From Bryobacterales bacterium (GTDB lineage: Bacteria; Acidobacteriota; Terriglobia; Bryobacterales; Bryobacteraceae): a DNA stretch of 37,350 nucleotides. The number at the start of each line of letters is the position of its first letter. Within the stretch, counting starts at the first letter, position 1. Location of the stretch: contig PKYZ01000102.1 in assembly GCA_003132865.1 (NCBI GenBank), forward strand, positions 1,935-39,284, in the 5' to 3' direction. Positions 8,171 to 16,717 of this stretch are shown here, one piece after another. The notes under the pieces are model-generated. The model saw only the letters and a program-made list of their open reading frames with translations. It did not search any database and was not told the origin of the DNA. Made by a program: the position numbers and the translations under genes.

Positions 8171-9460
8171 ATGCCGGAGTTTACCGACCTGCTGCGCCAT
8201 AACCGGAACTATCGCTACACGTGGCTCGGCCAGGTGGTGAGCGAGACGGGCGACTACTTCAACAACATCGCGGTGTTCAGCCTGGTAATGGCCGTGACCG
8301 GGTCGGGCCTGGTGGTGAGCGGCGTGATGCTTTCGCGCGCGATTCCCGCGCTGCTCGCCGGACCGGTGGCGGGGGTGGCGCTCGACCGCTTCGACCGGCG
8401 GCGGATCATGCTGGCCAGCGATTTGATTCGGGCGGTGGTGGCGCTGGCCTTCATCGCCACGGTGCGGCATCCCTCGGCATGGCTGCTCTACGCGCTGAGC
8501 GGGCTGCTGATGTTCGTTTCGCCGTTCTTCACCAGCGGGCGCGCGGCAATTCTGCCGGCGATCGCCAGTCCGGCCGAGTTGCATACGGCCAACTCGCTCA
8601 CACAGACCACCCAGTGGGCCACGCTCACGGCGGGCACCATGCTGGCCGGGTTCGCGGTGGCGCGGCTGGGTTTTGCCTGGGCGTTCGCGCTCAACTCGCT
8701 TTCGTTCATCTTCTCGGCCTATGCGGTGTGGCAGTTGCGTGCGCCCGGGGGCTTCGTGGCGGAGCGCGGGCGGACGCGGGCGGCGGGCATGCTGCGGCCC
8801 TGGCGCGAATACGTCGAGGGCCTGGAATACATCCGCGCTACACCGCTGGTGTTCTGGATCGGTATGGTATCGGTGGGTTGGGCGACGGGAGGCGGCGCGG
8901 CGCAGATCCTGTTTACGCTGTTCGGCGAGCAGGTATTCGGGCGCGGCGCGGCGGGCATCGGGACGATCTGGGGCTTTGCCGGCGTGGGCCTGCTGATCGG
9001 CGGGGGGCTGGGGCACGTCGTGGGCCGGCGCACGGGCTTCGCCGGATACAAGCGCACGATTTCGATTTCGTACATCGTCCACGGCGCGGCGTACGTGGCG
9101 TTCAGCCAAATGCGGAATTACGGGCTGGCGCTCGGGTTCATCTGTCTCTCGCGAGTGGGCATGGCGGTGAGTTCGGTGCTGAACTACTCGCAACTGCTGC
9201 GGCACACGCCGGACCGTTTCCGCGGGCGCGTGTTTTCGACCATGGAATCGCTGCGTTGGTCGGTGATGATCGTGTCGATGGCGGCGGCCGGAATTGGTTC
9301 GCAGTATTTTAGCCCGCGGGCGATCGGCGCGGCGGCCGGGATACTGAGTTCGTTTACCGCGGTGGCGTGGGCCTGGGCGGATGGGAGCGGGCGCATCCCG
9401 GAACCCGCGGAACAGAGCGCCGTCGAGGAGGCGGAGTTGCCGGCAGAGCCGGGGGTTTGA
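8171..9460 (+). CDS. Major facilitator superfamily transporter (MFS_3 / EntS-like exporter)
   Basis: 429 residues with about 12 hydrophobic segments. The start MPEFTDLLRHNRNYRYTWLGQVVSETGDYFNN is typical of the MFS_3 group, which includes enterobactin- and macrolide-type exporters. The signature loop between helices 2 and 3 is present (AGPVAGVALDRFDRRRIMLASDLIRA). ATG 8171 is the first start after the TIR divergent spacer, with no obvious strong ribosome site. Substrate cannot be told from sequence. Nothing next to it suggests a siderophore or antibiotic pathway, so only export by proton antiport is a reasonable family-level inference. Confidence 0.88.
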   Translation: MPEFTDLLRHNRNYRYTWLGQVVSETGDYFNNIAVFSLVMAVTGSGLVVSGVMLSRAIPALLAGPVAGVALDRFDRRRIMLASDLIRAVVALAFIATVRHPSAWLLYALSGLLMFVSPFFTSGRAAILPAIASPAELHTANSLTQTTQWATLTAGTMLAGFAVARLGFAWAFALNSLSFIFSAYAVWQLRAPGGFVAERGRTRAAGMLRPWREYVEGLEYIRATPLVFWIGMVSVGWATGGGAAQILFTLFGEQVFGRGAAGIGTIWGFAGVGLLIGGGLGHVVGRRTGFAGYKRTISISYIVHGAAYVAFSQMRNYGLALGFICLSRVGMAVSSVLNYSQLLRHTPDRFRGRVFSTMESLRWSVMIVSMAAAGIGSQYFSPRAIGAAAGILSSFTAVAWAWADGSGRIPEPAEQSAVEEAELPAEPGV

Positions 9461-9764
9461 GGATTTAACACTTTCGAGATGGTGGCCCAAGCGGGCTATT
9501 TGCAATGGGCCGATTTTGCGGTATGTTGGAAACCGGGGCCAGTATTGGCGACTGACCCCGGGCTTCGCACTGGTTTACCGGCGTTTAAGCCAGATCACCG
9601 GCCACTAAAGGCAGCCGGAAATCAAGCAGAAGAAGAAACATAAGGCATTTCCTCCTTTCTAGCTCCAGTGGAGGGCCGGGCCTCTAACCCGGCTCTCCCG
9701 GAATGAAGCTCCACAGTTTCACCCGGCAGCCCGCCCACTCCACCTTCGGCCAGAACCCAAAACA
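9461..9764. other. Intergenic stretch without recognisable gene
   Basis: About 300 bases between the MFS gene and the palindromic element before padR. Short open frames here lack family features. I see no RNA gene. The right end runs into the palindromic element and the PadR operator. Confidence 0.55.
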
Positions 9765-9807
9765 GGCCGACGTGGACGTCGGCCGCAGGACTGGAGTCCT
9801 GCCCCAC
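9765..9807. repeat. Palindromic element: two adjacent perfect hairpins
   Basis: GGCCGACG-TGGA-CGTCGGCC (9765-9784) is followed directly by GCAGGACT-GG-AGTCCTGC (9785-9802) and then CCCAC. These are modules of the family also seen at 15915, 22713, 28716, 33344 and 37246. Unlike most copies, this one lies upstream of a gene (padR) rather than at a stop codon. Confidence 0.8.
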
Positions 9808-9822
9808 ACCAAACGCCTTGAC

Positions 9823-9853
9823 CTTCTACACGTCATAGTCTAATGTGTAGAAG
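9823..9853. promoter_or_regulatory. Inverted repeat, probable PadR operator
   Basis: CTTCTACAC (9823-9831) and GTGTAGAAG (9845-9853) are perfect 9-base inverted repeats separated by 13 bases. They end right at the AAGGAGG ribosome site of padR. PadR regulators commonly bind such dyads in their own promoters, so autoregulation is a natural reading. Binding itself is inferred. Confidence 0.65.
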
Positions 9854-9867
9854 AAGGAGGCATGGGA

Positions 9868-10212
9868 ATGACTGCAAAATCCGATCTTCCTCAAGGCACC
9901 CTGGACCTGTTGATCTTAAAAGTTGTCGCGCTGGGTACCGTCCATGGATACGCGATCGCGCAACGCCTGCAGCAAGTGTCGCGCGATGTGGTCCAGGTAC
10001 CGCAAGGCTCGCTCTACCCAGCCTTGCACCGGCTGGAAAACCGTGGCCTTCTGGCCGCGGACTGGAAGGACACCGAAACCGGGCGGGAAGCCAAGTTCTA
10101 TCGCCTGACGCGGAAAGGGCGGGCGCAGTTCGAAACCGAAGCCGCGAGCTGGCAGCGATTGACGGAAGCCGTCGGCCTGATCCTCAAAATGTCTGCTGGA
10201 GGCGCGCAATGA
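9868..10212 (+). CDS. PadR-family transcriptional regulator
   Basis: 114 residues. ATG 9868 is preferred over ATG 9862 because AAGGAGG at 9854-9860 is 7 bases before 9868 but only 1 base before 9862. The sequence has the PadR opening (SDLPQGTLDLLILKVVALG...HGYAIAQRL), the wing (VPQGSLYPALHRLENRGLL), and the signature GREAKFYRLTRKG. In Acidobacteriota such genes usually precede an FtsX-like ADOP permease, and the overlapping ATGA at the end of this gene begins exactly such a remnant. The regulator is intact but its partner gene is destroyed. The inverted repeat just upstream is its likely operator. Confidence 0.93.
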   Translation: MTAKSDLPQGTLDLLILKVVALGTVHGYAIAQRLQQVSRDVVQVPQGSLYPALHRLENRGLLAADWKDTETGREAKFYRLTRKGRAQFETEAASWQRLTEAVGLILKMSAGGAQ

Positions 10213-10428
10213 CCTGGTGGTATCGCCTGTGGCGCCGGCGTCGGCGGGATGCTCGGAGTGCTGGCGGCATTCATTGCCATCCGGCTTCTGACGCATTTGA
10301 ATCCACGCAATATCCCGCGCCTCGAGGAGACGTCGTTTGACTGGCGAGCATGGCTCTTTACCGTCTGCGCGTCCTGTTATCCTGAGGGAGCCTGGGTGAA
10401 ACGATCCGCCGCGCCCGGCGCCGCCTGA
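10209..10428 (+). pseudogene. Remnant of ADOP-type (FtsX-like) ABC permease gene
   Basis: The ATG overlaps the padR stop codon (ATGA) and encodes MTWWYRLWRRRR, the usual start of acidobacterial ADOP permeases. The reading then breaks. In frame 1, from about 10240, GGMLGVLAAFIAIRLLTHLN and then NIPRLEETSFDWRAWLFTVC match an internal stretch of the same family, normally hundreds of codons further on. That frame stops at 10428. A deletion has therefore joined the first dozen codons to a central segment, and the rest is lost. The remnant is followed by plsC after 56 bases. Family recognition is from memory of the conserved motifs. Confidence 0.72.
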
Positions 10429-10484
10429 CTGTCGATTGGGGCGGTGGGACGAAGACGCATCACTCACGCCAGCCAACAATTTAG

Positions 10485-11225
10485 ATGATCCCCTTGCTGC
10501 GCACCGCTTGGATTTGGACCGCGAGCGCGATTCTCATTCTGCTTTGGACTCCGCTGCTAGGCGTGGTCAGGCTGTTTGACCGTGAGCCGCGCCGGCTGCG
10601 CACCGGACGCTGGTTCCGCAAGCTTGGGCGCGTCCTGGCGGGAGTCAACCCTTGGCGAATCCATATTTCCGGCGGTGAAAATCTGCACGCGAACCAAGTG
10701 TACGTCGTCGTCAGCAACCATCAGTCCTTGGCTGACATCCCGCTGATTTCGCATTTGAAGCTGGATACGAAATGGCTCGCCAAGGCGGAGTTGTTCAGGG
10801 TGCCGTTGGTGGGTTGGATGCTCCGCATGGCAGGCGACGTACCGGTCGAGCGGTCCGACCGGCGCAAGAGCGCGAAGGCGTTGTTGCAGTGTGCGCGATA
10901 CCTCCGCCAGCACTGTTCAGTCGTCTTCTTCCCCGAAGGGACCCGGTCGCCAGACAGGCGGGTCCTGCCGTTCAATGAGGGTCCCTTCCAGTTGGCAATT
11001 CGTGAGCACATCCCGATATTGCCGCTGGTGGTGGACGGTTCTGGAGCGGCTCTGCCTCGCAACTCGTGGATCTTCGGAAAGACCCAGGATATCTATCTCC
11101 GAATTCTGGAGGCCGTCTCCGTCGATGGGTGGAGCATCAAGCAAGTGCCGGCGCTGCGAGATGCGGTTCGCCAGAGAATCGTGGACGAACTGGATCGGCT
11201 GCGCCCAACAAATCGAGAATCCTGA
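10485..11225 (+). CDS. plsC: 1-acyl-sn-glycerol-3-phosphate acyltransferase (PlsC family)
   Basis: 246 residues. It transfers an acyl chain to lysophosphatidic acid to give phosphatidic acid at the inner membrane. The N-terminal hydrophobic helix (~8-28) anchors it. The catalytic motif NHQSLAD at 78-84 is the NHx4D box, FPEGTRS at 149-155 binds the glycerol phosphate, and a PV/LPLVVDGSG segment follows. Length is normal for the family. It lies after the ADOP remnant and ends convergent to the FkbM gene, with 77 bases of spacer that show no signal. Other members of the family acylate lyso-ornithine lipids, so the exact acceptor is not certain. Confidence 0.9.
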   Translation: MIPLLRTAWIWTASAILILLWTPLLGVVRLFDREPRRLRTGRWFRKLGRVLAGVNPWRIHISGGENLHANQVYVVVSNHQSLADIPLISHLKLDTKWLAKAELFRVPLVGWMLRMAGDVPVERSDRRKSAKALLQCARYLRQHCSVVFFPEGTRSPDRRVLPFNEGPFQLAIREHIPILPLVVDGSGAALPRNSWIFGKTQDIYLRILEAVSVDGWSIKQVPALRDAVRQRIVDELDRLRPTNRES

Positions 11226-11302
11226 CGCTTCTCGTTTGTGGAATCATGGCGGCGCTGTATGCAATGGCAGGCCGCGACCAGAGACCGGGTTCATGGCCTA
11301 CG

Positions 11303-12172
11303 CTACCCTCGCCGCACGCCGTGCACGTGATACGGCACATAGTAGCGCGGGTCGTCGCGCATCACGATCTCGAAGCCCGCGGCGGCCACGAACTGTTTCA
11401 CGAAATCGAGCGTGCGGAATTCGTCGCCTTCGCCACGGGCGGCGCGAAAGTCGTGGGCCGCGATGCACACAAACCGCGCGCGCCCGAGCGCCCTCTCGCA
11501 ACCGGGCAGCGCCTGCCGTTCGGCGCCTTCGATGTTCATCTTCAGGAAGTCGATCCGCTGGATGCCGTGCTCCGCGGCAAGATCGTCGAATCGCACGCTC
11601 TTCACCGGATAACTCGCCGCGCTGGGATCGCCGGCCCGCACGTAGTTGGACTCCCATACCGGCAGCGTTTCGATCTGCAATTCCCCTGCCCGGTCCATGC
11701 ACGCGTAATTCAGCGCCGTCACATTCGCCAACCGGTTGAGCTCGCACAACCGGCGCAGCGCCTCGAATGAAACCGGATGCGGCTCGATGGCCCAGACGCG
11801 CCCGGCCGGCCCCACCGCGCGCGAAAATGCGAACACATCCTCGCCGCGCCCCGCGCCGATATCCACGATCGCATCGCCCGCCCGCGGCTTGTACAAATAG
11901 AACCAATAATCCTCCGCGTCGCGGAGATGCTTCGCAGCCTGCCCCGCCCAGCGCTCCCAATTCGGCGCGGCATTGGGCCCGGCATTGCTCCCTGACAGGC
12001 GGAACATTTCGGGATCCGGAAAGTAATCGGGGCCCACGCGGCGCACCCACATGCCGTCCCAGAGGATCTCCACATCCACACCGGGCATAGCCGCGCGCGC
12101 GAGTTCCGTCGCCCGGCGCGCCAGCGACGCCCGGCCTTCGTAAGATGTGGACGATGTCTCAGCTACCCACAT
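11303..12172 (-). CDS. FkbM-family methyltransferase
   Basis: 289 residues. The SAM-binding core begins with AIVDIGAGRGEDVFAFSRAVG, then VWAIEPHPVSFEAL and the conserved IDFLKMNIEGAE that marks FkbM enzymes. Such enzymes O-methylate sugars or other hydroxyls on glycans and secondary metabolites. The start codon overlaps the end of the upstream glycosyltransferase gene by 14 bases, indicating translational coupling, so its substrate may be the glycan made by that enzyme. The N-terminal ~85 residues (MPGVDVEILWDGMWVRRVG) are less conserved. Exact substrate unknown. Confidence 0.85.
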   Translation of the reverse strand: MWVAETSSTSYEGRASLARRATELARAAMPGVDVEILWDGMWVRRVGPDYFPDPEMFRLSGSNAGPNAAPNWERWAGQAAKHLRDAEDYWFYLYKPRAGDAIVDIGAGRGEDVFAFSRAVGPAGRVWAIEPHPVSFEALRRLCELNRLANVTALNYACMDRAGELQIETLPVWESNYVRAGDPSAASYPVKSVRFDDLAAEHGIQRIDFLKMNIEGAERQALPGCERALGRARFVCIAAHDFRAARGEGDEFRTLDFVKQFVAAAGFEIVMRDDPRYYVPYHVHGVRRG

Positions 12173-13454
12173 GCGTGTTCGCTCGCTTCAGACGCAGCGC
12201 CAGCAGCCGCCGCCGGTCACCTGAGAGCGGGGAGAGCGGCGCTCCCACATTCTGCCGGCGAGTGCCCGCGCGCCTTCTGGGCGACTGCAAGACCTTTTCG
12301 AGATAGGCCTCAAACGGCACGGCGTTCAGATTACGCGCGTAGTCCAGCGCCGCGCGGCGGGACTCCGCCGCCAACTGCTCGTAATGCGCGCGGTCCGTCA
12401 ACAGGCGTTCCAAAACCGCCGCCCACGGTCTCACGTCCTGCGGCGGAATCTCGACCGCCGGCACCATGAGCTCGTCCACCATGGGCCGATAGCGCGCCAC
12501 CGGATTGACCGGCAGCAGATAGTCCATACCGAGCATGGCCTCCGCCAGGCCGCCGACGGCGCTGGCCATCACCGGAATGCCGCGCGACATGGCTTCCAGA
12601 ATCATGCGCGATCGCGCTTCAGCCCATAGCGACGGCGCCAGCATCACGCGCGTCTGGCGGAGCAAATCGTCGATGTCATCGACCGGCGGCAGAATGGAGA
12701 CGTTCGGCAGCTTCCGCAACGCCGTGAAATCCGCCGCCGTGGTGCCCCACGTGGGAACGGCCGCGAACTCCACGTCCGGAAAGCGCTCCGCCAGCGCCAG
12801 AAAAATCGAGATACCTTTCACCGCGCATGGATTCACCATGCTGACGAAGCGGTTATCGAAACGGCCCAGGTCCGGATGGCCGCCGGGATCCAGCAGCGAA
12901 ATCGGCACGTGGATGGCCTCCACGCCGCCCCATTGCCTCGCGTATTGCGCGACGTATTCGCTCACCGCCACCACGCCATCGGCTTGCCGCAAAGCTTCGG
13001 TTTGGAATTCGCTCGGCAATCCGCTATCCGGACCGAACGGCAACGCTATAGTGGCGCGCACCAGGTATACTACTCGAGCGCGCGGCGACCGCAACGCGAT
13101 CTCCAGCATGAGGTGCGCCGGATCGTCGGTCGAGGCGACGATGATGTCAGGCGAGAACGCACGCGCCTGGGCGGCGAAATAAGCCCGCAGATTTGGGTCG
13201 CGAGTGAGGATGCGGACTTCCACGCCGTTCAACTGGAACTCGACGCTGGCCCGCTCGTGCCGCGGGGCGGCTCCGCGGGCGGTCAGTTCGCGCACCAGCG
13301 CGGCATGCGCCTCCGCGCCAAAATGTTCCACGCGCGCCACCACCCGCACCGCGTGTCCTCTGGCCGCCAGCGCCTCCATCAGCAGGCGGTTGGATTTGTC
13401 GCCGCCGCCGTAGGACGGATAGTAGAGCGAATTATGTGCCAGCAGGATGCGCAA
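12159..13454 (-). CDS. Glycosyltransferase, GT4-like GT-B fold
   Basis: 431 residues. The N-terminal acceptor domain starts with MRILLAHNSLYYPSYGGGDKS, the glycine-rich loop of GT-B enzymes. The C-terminal donor domain has VSMVNPCAVKG, VMLAPSLWAEA and the EX7E motif (EARSRMILE) before AMSRGIPVMASAVGGLAEA. It would transfer a nucleotide-activated sugar to a glycan or lipid carrier. It sits between the aldo/keto reductase (24 bases upstream) and the overlapping FkbM gene, a compact three-gene run on the minus strand. The last ~40 residues are Arg-rich and not family-typical. Confidence 0.88.
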   Translation of the reverse strand: MRILLAHNSLYYPSYGGGDKSNRLLMEALAARGHAVRVVARVEHFGAEAHAALVRELTARGAAPRHERASVEFQLNGVEVRILTRDPNLRAYFAAQARAFSPDIIVASTDDPAHLMLEIALRSPRARVVYLVRATIALPFGPDSGLPSEFQTEALRQADGVVAVSEYVAQYARQWGGVEAIHVPISLLDPGGHPDLGRFDNRFVSMVNPCAVKGISIFLALAERFPDVEFAAVPTWGTTAADFTALRKLPNVSILPPVDDIDDLLRQTRVMLAPSLWAEARSRMILEAMSRGIPVMASAVGGLAEAMLGMDYLLPVNPVARYRPMVDELMVPAVEIPPQDVRPWAAVLERLLTDRAHYEQLAAESRRAALDYARNLNAVPFEAYLEKVLQSPRRRAGTRRQNVGAPLSPLSGDRRRLLALRLKRANTHVGS

Positions 13455-13478
13455 GTTTCATGTTGACACACGCCGCCG

Positions 13479-14411
13479 TCATTGCGCCCGTTGCGCCCGT
13501 GGCAGGATCGCTTCGATTGCCGCGAGATCCGGCGCGGCGAGCCGCCAGCCCGCGGCGGATGAATTGCTCTTCACCTGCTCCGGCGATTTCGCGCCCGCGA
13601 TCACCGACGCTACCGCAGGTTGCGCGGCCAGCCACGAAACCGCCAGTTCCAGCATGGTGTGCCCGCGCGCAGCCGCGAACTCGCTGAGCGACTCTACCAA
13701 CGCCAGATTCTCATCCGTGAACACTTTCGGACCAAATCCATCCCGCGCGCGGCTGCCTTCGGGAAGCGGCTGCCCACGGCGATACTTCCCGGTGAGCAGT
13801 CCATTGGCCAGCGGGAAATAGGGCAGGAATGCGATTCCCGCGCGCACGCATTCCGGCATGACGTCCGTTTCCGGCTCGCGATGCACCAGGCTGTATTGGT
13901 TCTGGACGCTCACGAAGCGCGCGCCGCCTTCCCGCACGGCCGCCTCCGCCGCGCGCAGTTGATCGCCCGAAAAATTCGAACAGCCAATTTCGCGCACCTT
14001 GCCGGCGCGCACCAAGTCATCCAGCGCGCCGAGCGTTTCCGCAATGGGGACTTCGGGATCGGGCTCGTGCAGTTGATACAGATCGATGCGATCCGTTCCC
14101 AGACGCCGCAGGCTGTCCTCGGTCGCTTGCCGCACATATTCGGGACGCGCGCCGCGCCGCTCGACGTCCATCTTCATCCCGAATTTGGTGGCTATTAGCG
14201 CCTCGTTGCGGCGCGGCCCCAGGGCCCGGCCCAGAAACTCCTCGCTCGCGCCCGCGCCATAAATGTCGGCCGTGTCGAAGAAGTTGATCCCGGCGTCCAT
14301 CGCGGCGTTCACGGCAACCGCGCTTGCGTCCGCGTCCATGCGCCATCCGAAGTTGTTACAGCCCAGGCCCACCACCGATACTTCCAGCGATCCAATCCGT
14401 CGCGTTTCCAA
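13479..14411 (-). CDS. Aldo/keto reductase
   Basis: 310 residues, TIM-barrel NADPH oxidoreductase. The catalytic tetrad can be read: Asp in FFDTADIYG, Tyr in the same motif, Lys in ALIATKFG, and His in IDLYQLHEPDP. The cofactor end reads VASVIAGAKSPEQV. The start is TTG 14411, supported by AGGAGG about 8 bases upstream on the minus strand; no ATG fits as well. It is the first gene of a minus-strand run with the glycosyltransferase and FkbM genes and is divergent from the SAM methyltransferase. Physiological substrate cannot be assigned. Confidence 0.9.
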   Translation of the reverse strand: METRRIGSLEVSVVGLGCNNFGWRMDADASAVAVNAAMDAGINFFDTADIYGAGASEEFLGRALGPRRNEALIATKFGMKMDVERRGARPEYVRQATEDSLRRLGTDRIDLYQLHEPDPEVPIAETLGALDDLVRAGKVREIGCSNFSGDQLRAAEAAVREGGARFVSVQNQYSLVHREPETDVMPECVRAGIAFLPYFPLANGLLTGKYRRGQPLPEGSRARDGFGPKVFTDENLALVESLSEFAAARGHTMLELAVSWLAAQPAVASVIAGAKSPEQVKSNSSAAGWRLAAPDLAAIEAILPRAQRAQ

Positions 14412-14456
14412 TTGCCTGCCCTCCTGGTCACTTGGATGGTTGGTTATATTAACTGG

Positions 14457-15215
14457 ATGCAGTGGTTCGAAAACGAGGCATTCTGGCAGACGTTCTATCC
14501 CTACATGTTCGGCGAGCGCCAGATGGCCGCCGCGCCGGGTGAAGTGGAACGCGTCCTGGCGTTAAGCGGCGTCGTGGGCGGCCGCGTCCTGGATTTGTGT
14601 TGCGGTCCGGCGCGTCACAGCCTGATTTTGGCGCAGAAGGGATTCAGAGTCACGGGCGTGGACCGGTCCGCTTTCCTTCTGAGCAAGGCGCGCGAGTTGA
14701 CGGCCGGCGCGGGCGTCGAACTGGTCGAGGCCGATATGCGCGATTTCGTCCGGCCGGGCGCTTTCGATCTCGCGCTGAGCCTGTTTACGTCCTTCGGTTA
14801 TTTCGATACGCGCGAGGAGGACCTTGCGGTGCTCCGCAACGTGCGCGCCAGCCTGAAACAGGATGGCGTGTTCGTGATGGACGTGATGAGCAAGGAATAC
14901 GTGATATCCCAGGGAACCCCGACGCGCTGGGAGCAGTGGCCCTCGGGCGAGCTCCACGTCCATCACTATGACGTCTTTCCCGGCTGGGGGCGCCTGCGCG
15001 TCGAGTGGCTTCTGGTCGAAGGCGATCGCGCGCGGCGGTTCGAATTCGAGCACAATGTCTACTCGGGACAGGAGTTGGCGGCGCTGCTGGAGCGCGCGGG
15101 ATTTGCGGACGTGCAGATATACGGCAGTCTCGATGGCACGCCTTACGATGCCACGGCAACCCGCTTGGTCGCGCGCGCAATGGTGGGACAGGCTTCAGCC
15201 GGTCGGGTGTGCTAA
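14457..15215 (+). CDS. Class I SAM-dependent methyltransferase
   Basis: About 252 residues from ATG 14457 (MQWFENEAFWQTFYPYMF). In-frame starts at 14412 (TTG) and 14436 (ATG) are possible, but the family usually begins near the FENE motif. Motif I is VLDLCCGPARHSL, motif II GVDRSAFLLSKAREL, motif III VELVEADMRDF. The C-terminal half contains YDVFPGWGRLRVEWLL and ends LVARAM. It probably methylates a small molecule. The Crp-type regulator gene follows 11 bases downstream, so the two may be one transcript. Confidence 0.85.
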   Translation: MQWFENEAFWQTFYPYMFGERQMAAAPGEVERVLALSGVVGGRVLDLCCGPARHSLILAQKGFRVTGVDRSAFLLSKARELTAGAGVELVEADMRDFVRPGAFDLALSLFTSFGYFDTREEDLAVLRNVRASLKQDGVFVMDVMSKEYVISQGTPTRWEQWPSGELHVHHYDVFPGWGRLRVEWLLVEGDRARRFEFEHNVYSGQELAALLERAGFADVQIYGSLDGTPYDATATRLVARAMVGQASAGRVC

Positions 15216-15226
15216 GCTCAATCCCG

Positions 15227-15904
15227 TTGACGCGCAAATCGCAAGTCTTGTCTGAGATCCCTCTCTTCGCCAGCCTGAGCGAAAACGAGGTGCAAGCCCT
15301 GGCGCAACGCGCCGTGGAGCGGCGATTCGACGCGGGCGAGATGCTTTTCTGGGAAGGCGAACCGTGCGCCGGCATCTTCCTGATCGCCGAGGGAAGTGTG
15401 AAGATCTTTAAGATGGCGCCCTCCGGCCGCGAGATGATGCTGGCGCTCGAACGCGCGCCCTCCACGGTCGCCGAGCTGCCGCTGTTTGACGGCGGAGCGT
15501 ATCCGGCCTCGGTGCGCGCCGCAGAGCCGGTGGTTGCTTATTTCATCAATAAGGCCGATTTCCAGAGCGTCTGCCGCGAGTTTCCCGACGTCGCGCTCAA
15601 AGTCCTGGCCGTGGTGGGACGCCGCCTGCGCCATCTGGTTTCTATGGTGGAAAGCATTACTTTCGGCAGCGTGACCCAGAGGCTCGCCCGCATGCTGCTG
15701 GATGCCGGCAGGCAGGCGCGCGCCGATGAGTTTGCGCTGCCGCTGACCCACCAGGAGATCGCCTCGCGTCTCGGCACCGTGCGCGAAGTGGTCTCGCGCA
15801 ACCTGGCACGCTTCCGCGCCCAAGGCCTGATCCGGATGCAGGAACACACGGTCGCGATCCTCGACCGGGCGGCCCTGGAGCGGGAGGCCGAAATCGAGGT
15901 CTGA
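15227..15904 (+). CDS. Crp/Fnr-family transcriptional regulator
   Basis: About 225 residues from TTG 15227, the first start after the methyltransferase stop; TTG 15248 is an alternative and neither has a clear ribosome site. The cyclic-nucleotide-binding-like beta barrel runs from IPLFASLSENEV through GEMLFWEGEPCAGIFLIAEGSVKIF. A long dimer helix follows (FPDVALKVLAVVGRRLRHLVSMV). The winged helix-turn-helix reads LTHQEIASRLGTVREVVSRNLARF. There is no N-terminal cysteine cluster, so it is not an iron-sulfur FNR. Whether it binds cAMP, another ligand or nothing cannot be told. Confidence 0.9.
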   Translation: MTRKSQVLSEIPLFASLSENEVQALAQRAVERRFDAGEMLFWEGEPCAGIFLIAEGSVKIFKMAPSGREMMLALERAPSTVAELPLFDGGAYPASVRAAEPVVAYFINKADFQSVCREFPDVALKVLAVVGRRLRHLVSMVESITFGSVTQRLARMLLDAGRQARADEFALPLTHQEIASRLGTVREVVSRNLARFRAQGLIRMQEHTVAILDRAALEREAEIEV

Positions 15905-15914
15905 GTCTTATTTC

Positions 15915-16135
15915 GTGGGGCAGGACTCCACCAGTCCTGCGGCCGGCGTCCACACCGGTCTTAGCGGGTCCTGGAGGACCCGCGCACGGTCGAAAACCCA
16001 CTGCAACCTGTTGAAAGCGCAGCCGGGCGGCCTGGGAGGCCGCCGCAGGCCGAGGGCCTGCCCCACGGGGTTTTCATCACGATTCGTGGGCTGCAAGCCC
16101 CATCCTGACCTGACAGACCTGGAGGTCTGCCCCAC
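15915..16135. repeat. Cluster of five palindromic modules
   Basis: From left to right: CAGGACT/AGTCCTG (15921-15939), GCGGGTCCT/AGGACCCGC (15964-15983), GGCGGCCT/AGGCCGCC (16026-16044), GCAGGCC/GGCCTGC (16045-16061) and CAGACCT/AGGTCTG (16114-16129). The block opens with GTGGGGCAG and ends CTGCCCCAC at the DinB stop codon. It fills the whole spacer between the convergent Crp-type and DinB genes and may act as a bidirectional terminator. Confidence 0.85.
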
Positions 16136-16653
16136 TAGAAGCGGTAGTCCGGCGGTGTGATGTTCTTGATCCGCAAGTAAACTTCCGCCTGTCCGCGATG
16201 ATGTGCCGTGTGCGTGAAGCACGCCCACAACCGTTCGCGCCCGCTCAACGGCGCGGTCAGGGCGTCTAGCTTCTCCGCCGTGATCTCCGCGAGCGCCTTG
16301 GTGCAGAAGTCGAACGAGTCGCGCAGGAATTGTACGGTGCCCTCTTTGTCGAATACGCCCTTGGGATCTTTGTACGCCGCCGCGATCTTATCCGGCGTCT
16401 CGGGAGCCTTCAATCCGCTCACGGTGGCGAAGGTCCGGTTGTTGACCATCGCGATATGCGCCATCACCTTGCCGAAGCTCATCTCCGCTTCGTTCGGCTT
16501 GAAATTGTAGTCGGCGGCCGGCATGGCATCCGCCACCGCCAGCGTGAACTCCTTGGATGTTTGCCAGTGTTTGGCGAACATCGCGCCGTCGTCCGCGGCG
16601 AGAATAGGAGCCGCCAGCGCGAGCGCCGCGGCCAGTATCGTGAATCTCTTCAT
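16135..16653 (-). CDS. DinB-family protein with signal peptide
   Basis: 172 residues. ATG 16653 has GGAGG 6 bases upstream. The first ~19 residues (MKRFTILAAALALAAPILA) are a signal peptide, so this is an exported member of the DinB/YfiT four-helix family. The metal triad is plausible: a histidine in GKVMAHIAM and the HTAHHRGQAEVYL motif near the C-terminus. DinB proteins are metal-dependent thiol transferases or hydrolases, or are unassigned. The stop codon (TAG) is the edge of the adjacent palindromic element. It is divergent from the Tat-exported esterase, 64 bases away. Confidence 0.88.
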   Translation of the reverse strand: MKRFTILAAALALAAPILAADDGAMFAKHWQTSKEFTLAVADAMPAADYNFKPNEAEMSFGKVMAHIAMVNNRTFATVSGLKAPETPDKIAAAYKDPKGVFDKEGTVQFLRDSFDFCTKALAEITAEKLDALTAPLSGRERLWACFTHTAHHRGQAEVYLRIKNITPPDYRF

Positions 16654-16717
16654 GGAAGCCTCCGGGATATAATTGGTATCGCAAACTCGCTTGCAAATGC
16701 AAACCGGAACTGATCGC

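Noticed and set aside
8159..9505. 448-codon minus-strand frame over the MFS gene
   Set aside because: Arg/His-rich shadow frame; the plus-strand MFS protein has clear membrane helices.
15227..15904. FNR-type oxygen sensor
   Set aside because: The N-terminal cysteine ligands for an iron-sulfur cluster are missing.
15915..16135. CRISPR-like array
   Set aside because: Hairpin modules differ from one another and there are no regular unique spacers or cas genes.
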